NCBI GenBank assembly: GCA_902522775.1
Contig: CABYWQ010000002.1
Location: 62,001 to 126,000 of the forward strand
Direction of reading: 5' to 3'
Source of the DNA: Eutrophosalina sp902522775
Lineage (GTDB): Bacteria > Bacteroidota > Bacteroidia > Flavobacteriales > Flavobacteriaceae
Length of the DNA: 64,000 bases
Shown here: positions 43,859-52,260 of the stretch, piece after piece
Numbering within the stretch: position 1 is the first letter of the stretch
How the letters are laid out: each line of letters begins with the position of its first letter
The notes under the pieces: generated by a model
The model's database searches: none
The model's input: the letters and a program-made list of their open reading frames with translations, nothing else
What the model was told of the DNA's origin: nothing
Made by a program: the position numbers and the translations under genes

Positions 43859-44569
43859 TTATTTGTCAGTTACAGCCAGGTTGTAAATAACTAGACCAAA
43901 ACCGATCTTGTTAATTGCATCACCTATATTATAAACAACTTCCATGTCTAATGGAATTGCATCCATAAAGTCATACCATCCATCAGTTCCGATCATATAA
44001 CCAATAGGATAGATTGCCCATCCAACAAGTACAAACCACTTAAGAGCATTGAAAGCGTCTAGAACAGCACCACCTGCCTTTTGAGCAAGTTGTCCAGCGC
44101 TACCAAACCATAAGATATAAACAATAACGAAGTATGATAAACCAGAAGCAGTACCCCAAACAACAGCATCTCCTAATCCAGCTTCACCAATATATCCGGT
44201 TACAAGCATGAAAGTAGATAACGCTATCAGGTTCCACATAAGACTTTTTTTGGCTCCAGCTTTTTGAAGAATTAAGTAAAATTCAACGCACATTAGTGGA
44301 ACTGTTAAAATCCAGTCTACATATCTAAAGAAAGTTACAGAGTCACCTGAAACAGATGCGTCTCTCATGTAGTAATAGTGTACTGCGGCTATAAATGTGA
44401 TAAGCCCTGACACGAGGATTGATGTTCTCCATTTAGCACCACCAGCATCTAAAGATAAAAAGAAGAAAGCTGAAGCGGCCATCATAGCCATTGTGCCAAT
44501 GAAAAACGTAAAGCTTACTAAGTCACTTGGTACATCACTTAGCAAGAATAGATTTAAAAAATTTTCCAT
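43859..44569 (-). CDS. Proteorhodopsin, predicted green-absorbing proton pump
   Basis: A 236-residue, seven-helix retinal protein. Helix C reads RYVDWILTVPLMCVEFYLIL. The proton acceptor is Asp85 and the proton donor Glu96 (counterparts of D97 and E108 in the reference protein), with Thr89 giving the DTE pattern of proton pumps. Met93 is at the spectral tuning site (position 105), as in other flavobacterial forms that absorb green light. His64 matches H75, and the Schiff-base lysine is Lys221 in DAINKIGFG. It is divergent from blh, which makes its chromophore. Its codon and base composition look clearly less AT-rich than its neighbours, fitting high expression. It pumps protons outward across the inner membrane in light. 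Confidence 0.97.
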   Translation of the reverse strand: MENFLNLFLLSDVPSDLVSFTFFIGTMAMMAASAFFFLSLDAGGAKWRTSILVSGLITFIAAVHYYYMRDASVSGDSVTFFRYVDWILTVPLMCVEFYLILQKAGAKKSLMWNLIALSTFMLVTGYIGEAGLGDAVVWGTASGLSYFVIVYILWFGSAGQLAQKAGGAVLDAFNALKWFVLVGWAIYPIGYMIGTDGWYDFMDAIPLDMEVVYNIGDAINKIGFGLVIYNLAVTDK

Positions 44570-44632
44570 AATAAATAATTAATTGGTTTTTATAGGCCCC
44601 TAAAATAGAAAAATTATAATAAATAATTAATT
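44568..44632. repeat. 17-bp direct repeat pair in the proteorhodopsin/blh intergenic region
   Basis: ATAATAAATAATTAATT occurs at 44568-44584 and again, without mismatch, at 44616-44632. The first copy touches the proteorhodopsin start codon. The second lies about 22 bases upstream of the blh ATG. The sequence is simple and AT-rich, but a 17-base exact match within 85 bases is unlikely by chance. Confidence 0.7.
44590..44605. promoter_or_regulatory. Possible operator between proteorhodopsin and blh
   Basis: TAGG/CCTA arms around CC, extended by TT/AA after one mismatch, form a short inverted repeat. It is the only GC-rich patch in the 85-base divergent gap. It lies between the two 17-bp repeats. 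No clear TAnnTTTG box is present for either gene. Operator function is inferred from position only. Confidence 0.35.
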
Positions 44633-44654
44633 TTATCTCAAAAAAAAATAATAA

Positions 44655-45548
44655 ATGTTAAAAAAATCTTACGTTTCAGGTAATAAAATATTCACATTTA
44701 TAATTATTTCATCCATTTTTTCAATTATTCTTAACGAGCTTTTACCTGAAATATTCCTGTTAGGATTTTTTTTAGTTCTTGTTTTGTTCTTTGGAATTAT
44801 TCACGGTGCAAATGATATATATCTTATTATTAATAGTAGTAAAAATCGAAAGTCAATCTCAAAAATGACTATATTTTATGTAATAATTGTTTTAATTATA
44901 ACATTATGTTTTTTTAGCTCACCATCTATATCATTAATATTCTTCATTTTATTTAGTTGTTATCATTTTGGTGAACAACAGTGGACTATTTTAGATGATA
45001 ATAATCACTCAAATTTTTTCTTTTTTTTATATGGCTCGTTAATATTTTCAACCATATTTTTTTTTAATAAGAATGAGGTAATAGAAGTAGTATTTAAGAT
45101 TACTAAAAGACCTATAAAACAAGAATTTTTTAATTGGCTATTAGTTACCTCATTCTGTCTTAATTTATTAATATCATTTTTAAATTTTAAAAAAATTAAA
45201 AATCAACTTATTAATCAAATTATTCTGTACCCATTAATTGTACTTGTATCTTACAAGTTAAGTTTATTCAATTCCTTTGCTATGTATTTTGTTTTTTTTC
45301 ATAGTATTCCATCAATTTTTGAGCAAACAAAATTTTTATATGGTTCATGTAATTTTTCTCATTTTAAAAAGTATTTATTTACAGCTTTTCCCTATTGGGC
45401 TTTTGCAATTATAGGTTTGTTTTTATTCTATATCTTTTTTTCTGACAATTTATCTTTTTCATTAGATATTTTCTTTTCCTTTTTAGCAGCTATCACTTTT
45501 CCACACGTGATTGTTATTTATAAAATGAAAAAAATGTCTAATGATTAG
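44655..45548 (+). CDS. blh: Brp/Blh-family beta-carotene 15,15'-dioxygenase
   Basis: A 297-residue, strongly hydrophobic membrane enzyme that cleaves beta-carotene into two retinals, the chromophore for the adjacent proteorhodopsin. The four histidines expected to bind iron are visible: His50 in GIIHGANDIYLI, His104 in CYHFGEQQW, His216 in YFVFFHSIPS and His284 in FPHVIVIYK. The protein is very rich in Phe and Ile, and the gene is more AT-rich than most of the window. It is divergent from proteorhodopsin; the carotenoid synthesis genes are not in the window. The ffh gene follows after 23 bases. Confidence 0.93.
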   Translation: MLKKSYVSGNKIFTFIIISSIFSIILNELLPEIFLLGFFLVLVLFFGIIHGANDIYLIINSSKNRKSISKMTIFYVIIVLIITLCFFSSPSISLIFFILFSCYHFGEQQWTILDDNNHSNFFFFLYGSLIFSTIFFFNKNEVIEVVFKITKRPIKQEFFNWLLVTSFCLNLLISFLNFKKIKNQLINQIILYPLIVLVSYKLSLFNSFAMYFVFFHSIPSIFEQTKFLYGSCNFSHFKKYLFTAFPYWAFAIIGLFLFYIFFSDNLSFSLDIFFSFLAAITFPHVIVIYKMKKMSND

Positions 45549-45558
45549 AATTAGTATT

Positions 45559-45566
45559 TAAATTTG
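45559..45566 (+). promoter_or_regulatory. -7 box upstream of ffh
   Basis: TAAATTTG matches TAnnTTTG and ends 5 bases before the ffh ATG. No -33 TTG at the right spacing. If used, the transcript would begin at about the start codon. Confidence 0.3.
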
Positions 45567-45571
45567 TATAT

Positions 45572-46900
45572 ATGTTTGAGAATCTCACAGAAAAATTAAA
45601 TACAGCTCTTCATGTACTAAAAGGTCACGGGAAGATTACTGAAATAAATATTGCTGAAACTCTTAAGGAAGTAAGAAGAGCTTTATTAGATGCTGATGTA
45701 AGTTTTAAAATTGCCAAAGAATTTACAAATACAGTTAAAGAAAAAGCAATTGGACGTAATGTTTTAACTGATCTTCACCCTGGTCAGTTAATGGTCAAAA
45801 TTGTAAAAGATGAATTAACCGAACTGATGGGCGGAGAACATGCAGGAGTCAATTTATCATTTGATCCTTCAATAATTCTTTTAGCTGGACTCCAAGGTAG
45901 TGGAAAAACAACATTTAGTGGTAAACTTGCTAATTATCTCAAAAATAAGAAAAATAAAAATCCAATCTTAGTAGCTTGTGATGTGTATAGGCCTGCAGCA
46001 ATTGATCAATTAAAACTTTTAGGTGAACAAATCAATGTACCTGTTTTTAGTGAGGATGATAACAAAGATCCAGTATCGATAGCAAAGAACGCTTTATTTC
46101 ATGCTAAGAAAAATAAAAACAACCTAATTATTATTGATACAGCTGGTAGGTTGGCTATTGATGAAGTATTGATGAATGAAATAAGAAATATTAAGGAGGC
46201 AACTAACCCTTCTGAAATATTGTTTGTTGTAGATTCAATGACTGGACAAGACGCGGTTAATACAGCCAAAGCTTTTAATGATGTTTTAAATTTCGACGGT
46301 GTTATCCTTACAAAATTAGATGGTGATACAAGAGGAGGAGCTGCTTTAACTATTAGATCTGTCGTTGAAAAACCTATAAAGTTTGTTGGAACTGGTGAAA
46401 AACTTGATGCTTTAGATATTTTTTATCCTGAGAGAATGGCTGATAGAATTCTAGGGATGGGAGATGTTGTTTCGCTTGTTGAAAGAGCCCAAGAAGTTTA
46501 TGATGAAAAGAAAGCCAGAGAGATTAGTAAAAAAATTGCAAAAAATAAGTTTGGATTTGATGATTTTCTTAATCAAATAAATCAGGTAAAAAAAATGGGA
46601 AATTTGAAAGATACAATAAGTATGATTCCAGGTGCAAGTGCTATTAAAGATATAGATATTGACAATGATTCATTCAAACATATAGAAGCATTAATTCATT
46701 CAATGACTCCAAAAGAGAGATCAACACCTAAAATTATTGATCATAGTAGAAAAAAAAGAATTGCCAAAGGTGCAGGAAGAGATATACAAGAAATCAATGC
46801 TTTATTAAAACAATTTGAACAAATGTCAAAAATGATGAAAATGGTTCAGTCAGGTGGAGCAGGAAAATTAATGCAAATGATGAATAACTTAAAGAATTAA
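45572..46900 (+). CDS. ffh: Signal recognition particle protein Ffh
   Basis: A 442-residue SRP GTPase that binds signal sequences and SRP RNA. The N domain is followed by the G domain with LAGLQGSGKTTFSGKLA, CDVYRPAAIDQL, DTAGR and TKLDGDTRGGAAL. The methionine-rich M domain has MTPKERSTPKII and a tail with KQFEQMSKMMKMV. Lengths and motifs are standard. No SRP RNA gene is seen nearby. Confidence 0.97.
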   Translation: MFENLTEKLNTALHVLKGHGKITEINIAETLKEVRRALLDADVSFKIAKEFTNTVKEKAIGRNVLTDLHPGQLMVKIVKDELTELMGGEHAGVNLSFDPSIILLAGLQGSGKTTFSGKLANYLKNKKNKNPILVACDVYRPAAIDQLKLLGEQINVPVFSEDDNKDPVSIAKNALFHAKKNKNNLIIIDTAGRLAIDEVLMNEIRNIKEATNPSEILFVVDSMTGQDAVNTAKAFNDVLNFDGVILTKLDGDTRGGAALTIRSVVEKPIKFVGTGEKLDALDIFYPERMADRILGMGDVVSLVERAQEVYDEKKAREISKKIAKNKFGFDDFLNQINQVKKMGNLKDTISMIPGASAIKDIDIDNDSFKHIEALIHSMTPKERSTPKIIDHSRKKRIAKGAGRDIQEINALLKQFEQMSKMMKMVQSGGAGKLMQMMNNLKN

Positions 46901-46902
46901 TT

Positions 46903-47775
46903 ATGATCTTATTAGATGGAAAATTAACCTCTGAAAAAATTAAAGAAGAGATCAAAATTGAGGTTCAACAAATTGTAAAAAATGGAGATAGTCCTCCTCA
47001 TTTAGCAGCTGTCTTAGTAGGAAATGATGGTGCTTCTCTTACCTATGTTGGAAGTAAAGTTAGATCTTGTGAAAAAGTTGGTTTTAAATCAACATTAATT
47101 CATTTAGATGAAAATATTTCCGAGCAAGAATTAATTTCTCAAGTAGATAAATTAAATAATAATAGTAAAATTGACGGATATATAGTTCAGCTTCCACTAC
47201 CGAAACATATCAATGAGGAAAAAATTTTAATGATGGTTAGTCCTGAAAAAGATGTTGATGGTTTTCATCCTTATAATTTTGGTAAGATGGCACAAAATAT
47301 GGAATCTTTTATACCAGCAACACCATATGGAATTATAGAATTAATTGATAGATATAATATTGAAACTGAGGGTAAAAATACTGTAGTTATAGGTAGAAGT
47401 AATATTGTTGGTAGACCGATGAGTATATTAATGAGTAATAAGTCAAAACCTGGAAATTCTACTGTTACCTTGGTTCATAGTAGAACACCTGATATTTCAA
47501 CTTTTACAAAAAAAGCTGATATTGTTATTGTTGCTCTTGGAATTCCAAATTTTCTTAAATCTGATATGATTAAACGAGATTCAGTTGTAATTGATGTAGG
47601 AATAACTAGAGTTGTTGATAAAGCAAAAGTTAGGGGATATAGAATTGTAGGAGATGTTGATTTTGAATCAGTTAAAAATAAAGTAAGTCATATTACACCT
47701 GTCCCGGGTGGCGTTGGACCTATGACAATAGCTATGTTGTTGAAGAATACGCTTAAAGCCAAAAAAAATAATTAA
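46903..47775 (+). CDS. folD: Methylenetetrahydrofolate dehydrogenase/cyclohydrolase
   Basis: A 290-residue bifunctional enzyme of one-carbon metabolism. The catalytic Tyr/Lys are in LTYVGSKVRSCEKVG, and QLPLPKHI, the NADP-binding VIGRSNIVGRPMSILM and the C-terminal PVPGGVGPMTIAMLL signature are all present. It starts 2 bases after ffh. It supplies one-carbon units that also arise from the glycine cleavage system (gcvP at the left of the window) and that feed purine synthesis. Confidence 0.97.
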   Translation: MILLDGKLTSEKIKEEIKIEVQQIVKNGDSPPHLAAVLVGNDGASLTYVGSKVRSCEKVGFKSTLIHLDENISEQELISQVDKLNNNSKIDGYIVQLPLPKHINEEKILMMVSPEKDVDGFHPYNFGKMAQNMESFIPATPYGIIELIDRYNIETEGKNTVVIGRSNIVGRPMSILMSNKSKPGNSTVTLVHSRTPDISTFTKKADIVIVALGIPNFLKSDMIKRDSVVIDVGITRVVDKAKVRGYRIVGDVDFESVKNKVSHITPVPGGVGPMTIAMLLKNTLKAKKNN

Positions 47776-47776
47776 T

Positions 47777-48202
47777 TTATTTTTCAAAAAGCTGATCAAT
47801 ATTTTTAAATGTTTTAAATTCTAGTGTATTTCCTGAGGGATCTTTAAAAAACATTGTTTTTTGTTCGCCTTTTTGACCTTCAAATCTAATATATGGTTCA
47901 ATGATAAATTCAACGTGACTTCTAATTCTTTTTTCGAGCTGACTAAATAAATTCCATTCAAGTACTACTCCAAAATGAGGAATAGGAACATCTTTACCAT
48001 CAACTTTATTTTCAACCTCAATATTTTTTTTATCATCTTTTATATGAATTACTAGTTGATGTCCAAAAAAATCAAAATCAACCCAGTTATCACTACTTCT
48101 ACCTTCCTTACATCCTAAAATATCTCTATAAAAACTGCGTGTTGTAGATATTTCTTTTACTGGTATTGCTAAGTGAAATGGATATAGATTGTTCAAAATC
48201 AA
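47777..48202 (-). CDS. VOC-fold (glyoxalase/dioxygenase-like) protein
   Basis: A 141-residue protein of the vicinal oxygen chelate superfamily. It begins LYPFHLAIPVKEISTTRSFY, with the first metal-ligand position in FHLAI, and has FFGHQLVIHI, the second-repeat HFGVVL and a C-terminal MFFKDPSGNTLEFKTF with the typical Glu ligand. This arrangement resembles small glyoxalase or dioxygenase-like VOC proteins; the substrate cannot be told. Its stop lies 1 base from the convergent folD stop. Confidence 0.8.
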   Translation of the reverse strand: MILNNLYPFHLAIPVKEISTTRSFYRDILGCKEGRSSDNWVDFDFFGHQLVIHIKDDKKNIEVENKVDGKDVPIPHFGVVLEWNLFSQLEKRIRSHVEFIIEPYIRFEGQKGEQKTMFFKDPSGNTLEFKTFKNIDQLFEK

Positions 48203-48244
48203 ATAAATTATACTGTTAATTTATAAATTATAATTTAATCAAGA

Positions 48245-48252
48245 TATATTTG
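48245..48252 (+). promoter_or_regulatory. -7 box upstream of queE
   Basis: TATATTTG is a full -7 match, ending 8 bases before the queE ATG. A TTA at 48221-48223 (21-base spacer) is a weak -33 candidate. Confidence 0.35.
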
Positions 48253-48260
48253 TTTATTCA

Positions 48261-48878
48261 ATGTCAAAAGAAGGTAACTTATTAAAAAAATTTCCTGTTA
48301 TGGAAAAGTTTTTTACTATTCAGGGAGAAGGCCATTTCTCCGGCCAACCATTTTATTTTATTAGGTTAGGTGGATGTGATGTTGGTTGCCACTGGTGTGA
48401 TGTAAAAGAAAGTTGGGACCATAATCAACATAAATTTATTGAAATTAATGAGTTAATTAAAGATGTAAAAAAATATACAAATAATGTTGTAATAACTGGG
48501 GGTGAGCCTTTAATGTGGAATTTATCTGAATTAACTAAACAATTTAGTTATAATGATATAAAACTTCATCTTGAAACATCTGGTGCATATGAGTTAACTG
48601 GAGAATGGGATTGGATATGCCTATCACCCAAAAAAAAAATGTTGCCCAAGGAGGAAATTTATAAAAAAGCTGATGAACTAAAAGTTATAATCTATAATAA
48701 TGATGATTTTAAATTTGCAATTAAAGAGGCAGAAAAAGTAAGTTCAGAATGTAAATTATTTTTACAACCAGAGTGGAGTAAATTTGATACAATGAAAGAT
48801 AAAATAACTCAGTTTGTAATAACTAACAAAAACTGGAATATTTCCCTACAAATTCATAAGTATTTGGAAATAGATTAG
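48261..48878 (+). CDS. queE: 7-carboxy-7-deazaguanine synthase
   Basis: A 205-residue radical SAM enzyme in queuosine (7-deazaguanine) synthesis. The 4Fe-4S cysteines are in GGCDVGCHWCDVKESW (CxxxCxxC), preceded by FTIQGEGHFSGQPFYFIRLGG, the QueE N-terminal signature given here in two pieces. VVITGGEPLMW and LHLETSGAYEL follow. It is a stand-alone gene; queC, queD and queF are not in the window. Its TAG stop shares bases with the convergent stop of the DUF1343 gene. Confidence 0.94.
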   Translation: MSKEGNLLKKFPVMEKFFTIQGEGHFSGQPFYFIRLGGCDVGCHWCDVKESWDHNQHKFIEINELIKDVKKYTNNVVITGGEPLMWNLSELTKQFSYNDIKLHLETSGAYELTGEWDWICLSPKKKMLPKEEIYKKADELKVIIYNNDDFKFAIKEAEKVSSECKLFLQPEWSKFDTMKDKITQFVITNKNWNISLQIHKYLEID

Positions 48879-50068
48879 TTATAAAGTATATATTTTTCTC
48901 TCACAATTTTATAGATTTCTAAATCTTTTTTCCAGCTTAATTTAATTTTTTTAGCACTAATTCCATCTTTAATTTGATTTTCAAGTTTTTTATTTCCAGC
49001 AAGCCTGTGAAAACCAATTCTAAAAAATTTTTCTTTATTAGGACTAAAGTTATATGCTTTTATTAACCAATTGAGATTAATTTGAGTTAATTTTTTTTCA
49101 TCTCTTAAATCTAAACCAAAACATTTTATACCATTATGTTTAGGATTTTTTGCTCCTAAATTTGGTTTAGGTATAAAACTAAATGGTTGATTCTTCCAAT
49201 AGGGAGAACCAATTACTTGAAATTGCATATCAGTTCCTCTTCCAATACTCACTGGTGTTTGTTCAAAAAAACAAAGACTTGGATATAAATTAATTGATTT
49301 TAAATTGGGAAGATTTGGAGAAGGTTTTGATTGAAGTTGATACTCAATTCTTCTGTTATAATTTTTCATTTTTATAACAGTTAATTTCGCTTGTATTTTA
49401 TTATTTAACCATTTTTCTCCATTAATCATTTTTGCATATTCCCCAATTGTTAAACCATATAAAATTGGAACAGGATGTAGTCCAACAAAACTTTTTGAAT
49501 CATTTTCAAGGACTGGTCCATCAACATAATTTGCATTTGGATTTGGCCTATCAAGTAATACTATATCGATATTATTTTCAGCACAACTTTCCATAACATA
49601 ATGAAGTGTAGACAAGTATGTGTAGAATCTCACTCCTACATCTTGAAGATCAAATAAAATTAAATCGATATTTTCTAAATCTTTATTTGTTGGTTTTCTA
49701 TTAGTTCCATAAAGGGATATTATTGGAATTGATGTTTTTGAGTTAATACTGTTATCTATTTTCTCACCTGCATCTTGGTTACCTTTAAAACCATGTTCAG
49801 GTGCAAAAATTTTTTTTACAGAAACATTAAGCTTTAATAGCGAGTCAATTAAATGAATTTTAGAGGATGAGTTGTAAAATTTCGAACTGTTATTTGCAAC
49901 AACACCTACATTTTTATCCTTTAATAAATCTAAATATGAATTAACATTATTAATTGCTTCTATATTAATTTTTTGTGGATAAGTATAATGTGATGCTGCT
50001 AAAAAAAAATTAATTTTAATAAATAATACTAATAACCAGGGTTTTGAAATTTGAAAGTTTCTTATCAT
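48875..50068 (-). CDS. DUF1343 protein (NamZ-like exo-beta-N-acetylmuramidase family)
   Basis: About 397 residues from ATG 50068. The N-terminus (IRNFQISKPWLLVLFIKINFF, then LAAS) looks like a signal peptide or anchor. The body has FAPEHGFKGNQDAGE, LFDLQDVGVRFYTYLSTL, VLLDRPNPNANYVDGPVLE and SIGRGTDMQFQVIGSPYW, all typical of DUF1343. Family members such as NamZ remove terminal MurNAc from peptidoglycan fragments, so a role in murein recycling is likely, alongside Mpl elsewhere in the window. A start further upstream at 50113 would overlap the divergent gene more deeply. Even the chosen start overlaps it by 25 bases. Confidence 0.85.
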   Translation of the reverse strand: MIRNFQISKPWLLVLFIKINFFLAASHYTYPQKINIEAINNVNSYLDLLKDKNVGVVANNSSKFYNSSSKIHLIDSLLKLNVSVKKIFAPEHGFKGNQDAGEKIDNSINSKTSIPIISLYGTNRKPTNKDLENIDLILFDLQDVGVRFYTYLSTLHYVMESCAENNIDIVLLDRPNPNANYVDGPVLENDSKSFVGLHPVPILYGLTIGEYAKMINGEKWLNNKIQAKLTVIKMKNYNRRIEYQLQSKPSPNLPNLKSINLYPSLCFFEQTPVSIGRGTDMQFQVIGSPYWKNQPFSFIPKPNLGAKNPKHNGIKCFGLDLRDEKKLTQINLNWLIKAYNFSPNKEKFFRIGFHRLAGNKKLENQIKDGISAKKIKLSWKKDLEIYKIVREKYILYN

Positions 50069-51249
50069 CAAAAATTTTTTCACATAAAAGATATAAAAAA
50101 AGTATTTCATCACCTATTATTAAAATTTCAACTTTATCTGTTTCAATAAGTATAGTTGTTATGATAATATCAATTTCAACAGGCTTTGGTATTCAAAATG
50201 AAATTAAAACTAAATTTTCAAATATTTTTGGAGATCTATCAATTGATAGGTATGAAAATAATTTATTTAATTCAGAAAAATATGTCGATGAAAATAAAAT
50301 AAAAATTGATAGTCTAGTAAAAATTAAAAAATTAAAATCAATAAATAAAGTTATATACAGTCCTGCAGTTATTTCTAATTTAAACTCATTTCAAGAGGTT
50401 GTTTTAAAAGGTGTTTCAAATACAAATTATTTCTATAAAACTAAGTATTTATTAAACGAAGTTGATAAATTAAGTATTAATGAAATTCTAATTTCTAGAA
50501 AATTATCTAAGAAATTAAATATTGAACTGGGAGAAAAAATTATGATAGTATATTATGATGCTATGTCTAAACCTAAAATACGTAACCTTAAAGTAATTGG
50601 ACAATTTGATACTGGAATTAGTGAATTCGATAACAAAATAATTATTTCAAATATTGAACAATTAAGATCATTAAAGAAAATGATGAAAAACGAGATTGGA
50701 AGCTATGAATTATATTTTGATAATATTAGTGATAATGAATTTGACAAATTAGAAAAATATATACCACCTGAATATGCTATAAATTTCAATAAAGAAAAAT
50801 TTTCTGAAATTTATAATTGGATTTCATTATTTGATCTAAATATTTACTTAATAATTGTCTTAATGATTGTTATAGGATCAATTAACATGGTTACTGCTTT
50901 ATTGATTACAATTTTAGAAAAAACTAATTTTATAGGATTCCTAAAAATTTTAGGTTCAAAAAATAAAAGTATTAAAAAAATTTTTTTAACAAATGGTATG
51001 AATTTAATTTTTACTGGATTAATTTGGGGAAATATTTTTGCAATTTTTATAATTATTTTACAGAAATATTTTAAGTTATTAAAGCTTGATCCAGAAACTT
51101 ATTACATTGATTACATTCCAGTTGATTTAAATTTTTTTAAAATTATCATACTCAATATTTCTTTAGTTTTGATATGCTTTATATTTTTAATTATTCCATT
51201 AAAAATCATTTCCAAAATTAAACCTTATACATCGATGAGATTGAATTAA
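50044..51249 (+). CDS. FtsX/LolC-type ABC transporter permease
   Basis: A 401-residue permease. It has one N-terminal transmembrane helix (about 28-50), a periplasmic MacB-type domain (about 50-260) and three C-terminal helices (about 270-300, 320-345, 360-395), with TALLITILEKTNFIGFLKILGS at the FtsX signature (two parts). This matches Bacteroidota permeases of the LolC/E or MacB type. The start is TTG at 50044, because an in-frame stop at 50032 excludes earlier starts and the N-terminus KFESFLSSKIFSHKRYKKSISSP aligns with the family. The ATPase partner is not adjacent. Confidence 0.82.
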   Translation: MKFESFLSSKIFSHKRYKKSISSPIIKISTLSVSISIVVMIISISTGFGIQNEIKTKFSNIFGDLSIDRYENNLFNSEKYVDENKIKIDSLVKIKKLKSINKVIYSPAVISNLNSFQEVVLKGVSNTNYFYKTKYLLNEVDKLSINEILISRKLSKKLNIELGEKIMIVYYDAMSKPKIRNLKVIGQFDTGISEFDNKIIISNIEQLRSLKKMMKNEIGSYELYFDNISDNEFDKLEKYIPPEYAINFNKEKFSEIYNWISLFDLNIYLIIVLMIVIGSINMVTALLITILEKTNFIGFLKILGSKNKSIKKIFLTNGMNLIFTGLIWGNIFAIFIIILQKYFKLLKLDPETYYIDYIPVDLNFFKIIILNISLVLICFIFLIIPLKIISKIKPYTSMRLN

Positions 51250-51256
51250 TATAAGT

Positions 51257-51264
51257 TAAATTTG
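51257..51264 (+). promoter_or_regulatory. -7 box upstream of the cystathionine beta-synthase-like gene
   Basis: TAAATTTG is a full -7 match followed by C; it ends 4 bases before the ATG at 51269. Only a poorly spaced TTG (51241-51243, 13 bases) lies upstream. A leaderless transcript would result if it is used. Confidence 0.35.
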
Positions 51265-51268
51265 CCTA

Positions 51269-52252
51269 ATGAAGTTTTGTAATAATATTTTAGAAACAAT
51301 TGGAAATACTCCACTAATTAAATTAAATAGAATTACTGATGAGGTTGATGCTTTGGTTCTAGCAAAAGTTGAATATTTTAACCCTGGAAGCTCTGTGAAA
51401 GACAGAATGGCTTTAAAGATGGTAGAAGATGCTGAGAAAGATGGAAGATTAAAACCTGGGGGGACAATTGTGGAAGGCACATCAGGCAACACAGGAATGG
51501 GTTTAGCACTTGCTGCAATTGTAAAAGGTTACAAGTTAATTTGTGTTTCAACAGACAAACAATCTAAAGAAAAATTTGATATTTTAAGAGCTGTTGGGGC
51601 CGATGTTATTGTTTGCCCAACAAATGTAGAGCCCGAAGATCCAAGATCGTATTATTCAACATCTAAAAGAATTAGTGAAGAAACAGAAAATTCATGGTAT
51701 GTGAACCAATATGATAATCCGTCTAACACAGAAGCTCATTATTTATCTACAGGTCCAGAAATTTGGGATCAAACGGATGGAAAAATAACACACTTTGTTG
51801 TAGGAGTAGGAACTGGTGGCACAATTTCGGGTGTTGCTAGATATTTGAAGGAGAAGAATCCGGATATTAAAATTTGGGGAATAGACACTTATGGTTCAGT
51901 TTTTAAAAAATTTCACGAAACTGGAATTTTTGATAAAAAAGAGATATACCCTTATATTACTGAAGGAATTGGAGAAGATATAATTCCTTTAAATGTAAAT
52001 TTTGATCTTATAGATTCTTTTGAAAAAGTTACAGATGAAAATGCTGCTATTTATACCAGAAGACTTGCAAAAGAAGAAGGTATTTTCGCAGGGAACTCAT
52101 GTGGAGCTGCAATAAGTGGAGTAGTTCAGTTAAAAAAACATTTCAAAAAAGATGATGTAGTAGTTGTCTTGCTCCATGACTCTGGAAGTAGATATGTGGG
52201 TAAAATATATAATGATGAGTGGATGCAAAAAAAAGGTTTTAGAACAGATTAA
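51269..52252 (+). CDS. PLP-dependent cystathionine beta-synthase-like / cysteine synthase enzyme
   Basis: A 327-residue fold type II PLP enzyme. The PLP lysine is Lys44 in NPGSSVKDRMAL, with GNTPLIKLNRI before it and EGTSGNTGMGLA and GVGTGGTISGVARYL after it. The segment VEPEDPRSYYSTSKRI and the C-terminal LLHDSGSRYVGKIYNDEW favour cystathionine beta-synthase over plain CysK/CysM. The C-terminal CBS-domain pair of the animal and yeast enzymes is absent. It acts in cytoplasmic sulfur amino-acid metabolism. No other transsulfuration genes are adjacent. Confidence 0.85.
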   Translation: MKFCNNILETIGNTPLIKLNRITDEVDALVLAKVEYFNPGSSVKDRMALKMVEDAEKDGRLKPGGTIVEGTSGNTGMGLALAAIVKGYKLICVSTDKQSKEKFDILRAVGADVIVCPTNVEPEDPRSYYSTSKRISEETENSWYVNQYDNPSNTEAHYLSTGPEIWDQTDGKITHFVVGVGTGGTISGVARYLKEKNPDIKIWGIDTYGSVFKKFHETGIFDKKEIYPYITEGIGEDIIPLNVNFDLIDSFEKVTDENAAIYTRRLAKEEGIFAGNSCGAAISGVVQLKKHFKKDDVVVVLLHDSGSRYVGKIYNDEWMQKKGFRTD

Positions 52253-52260
52253 TATATTTT

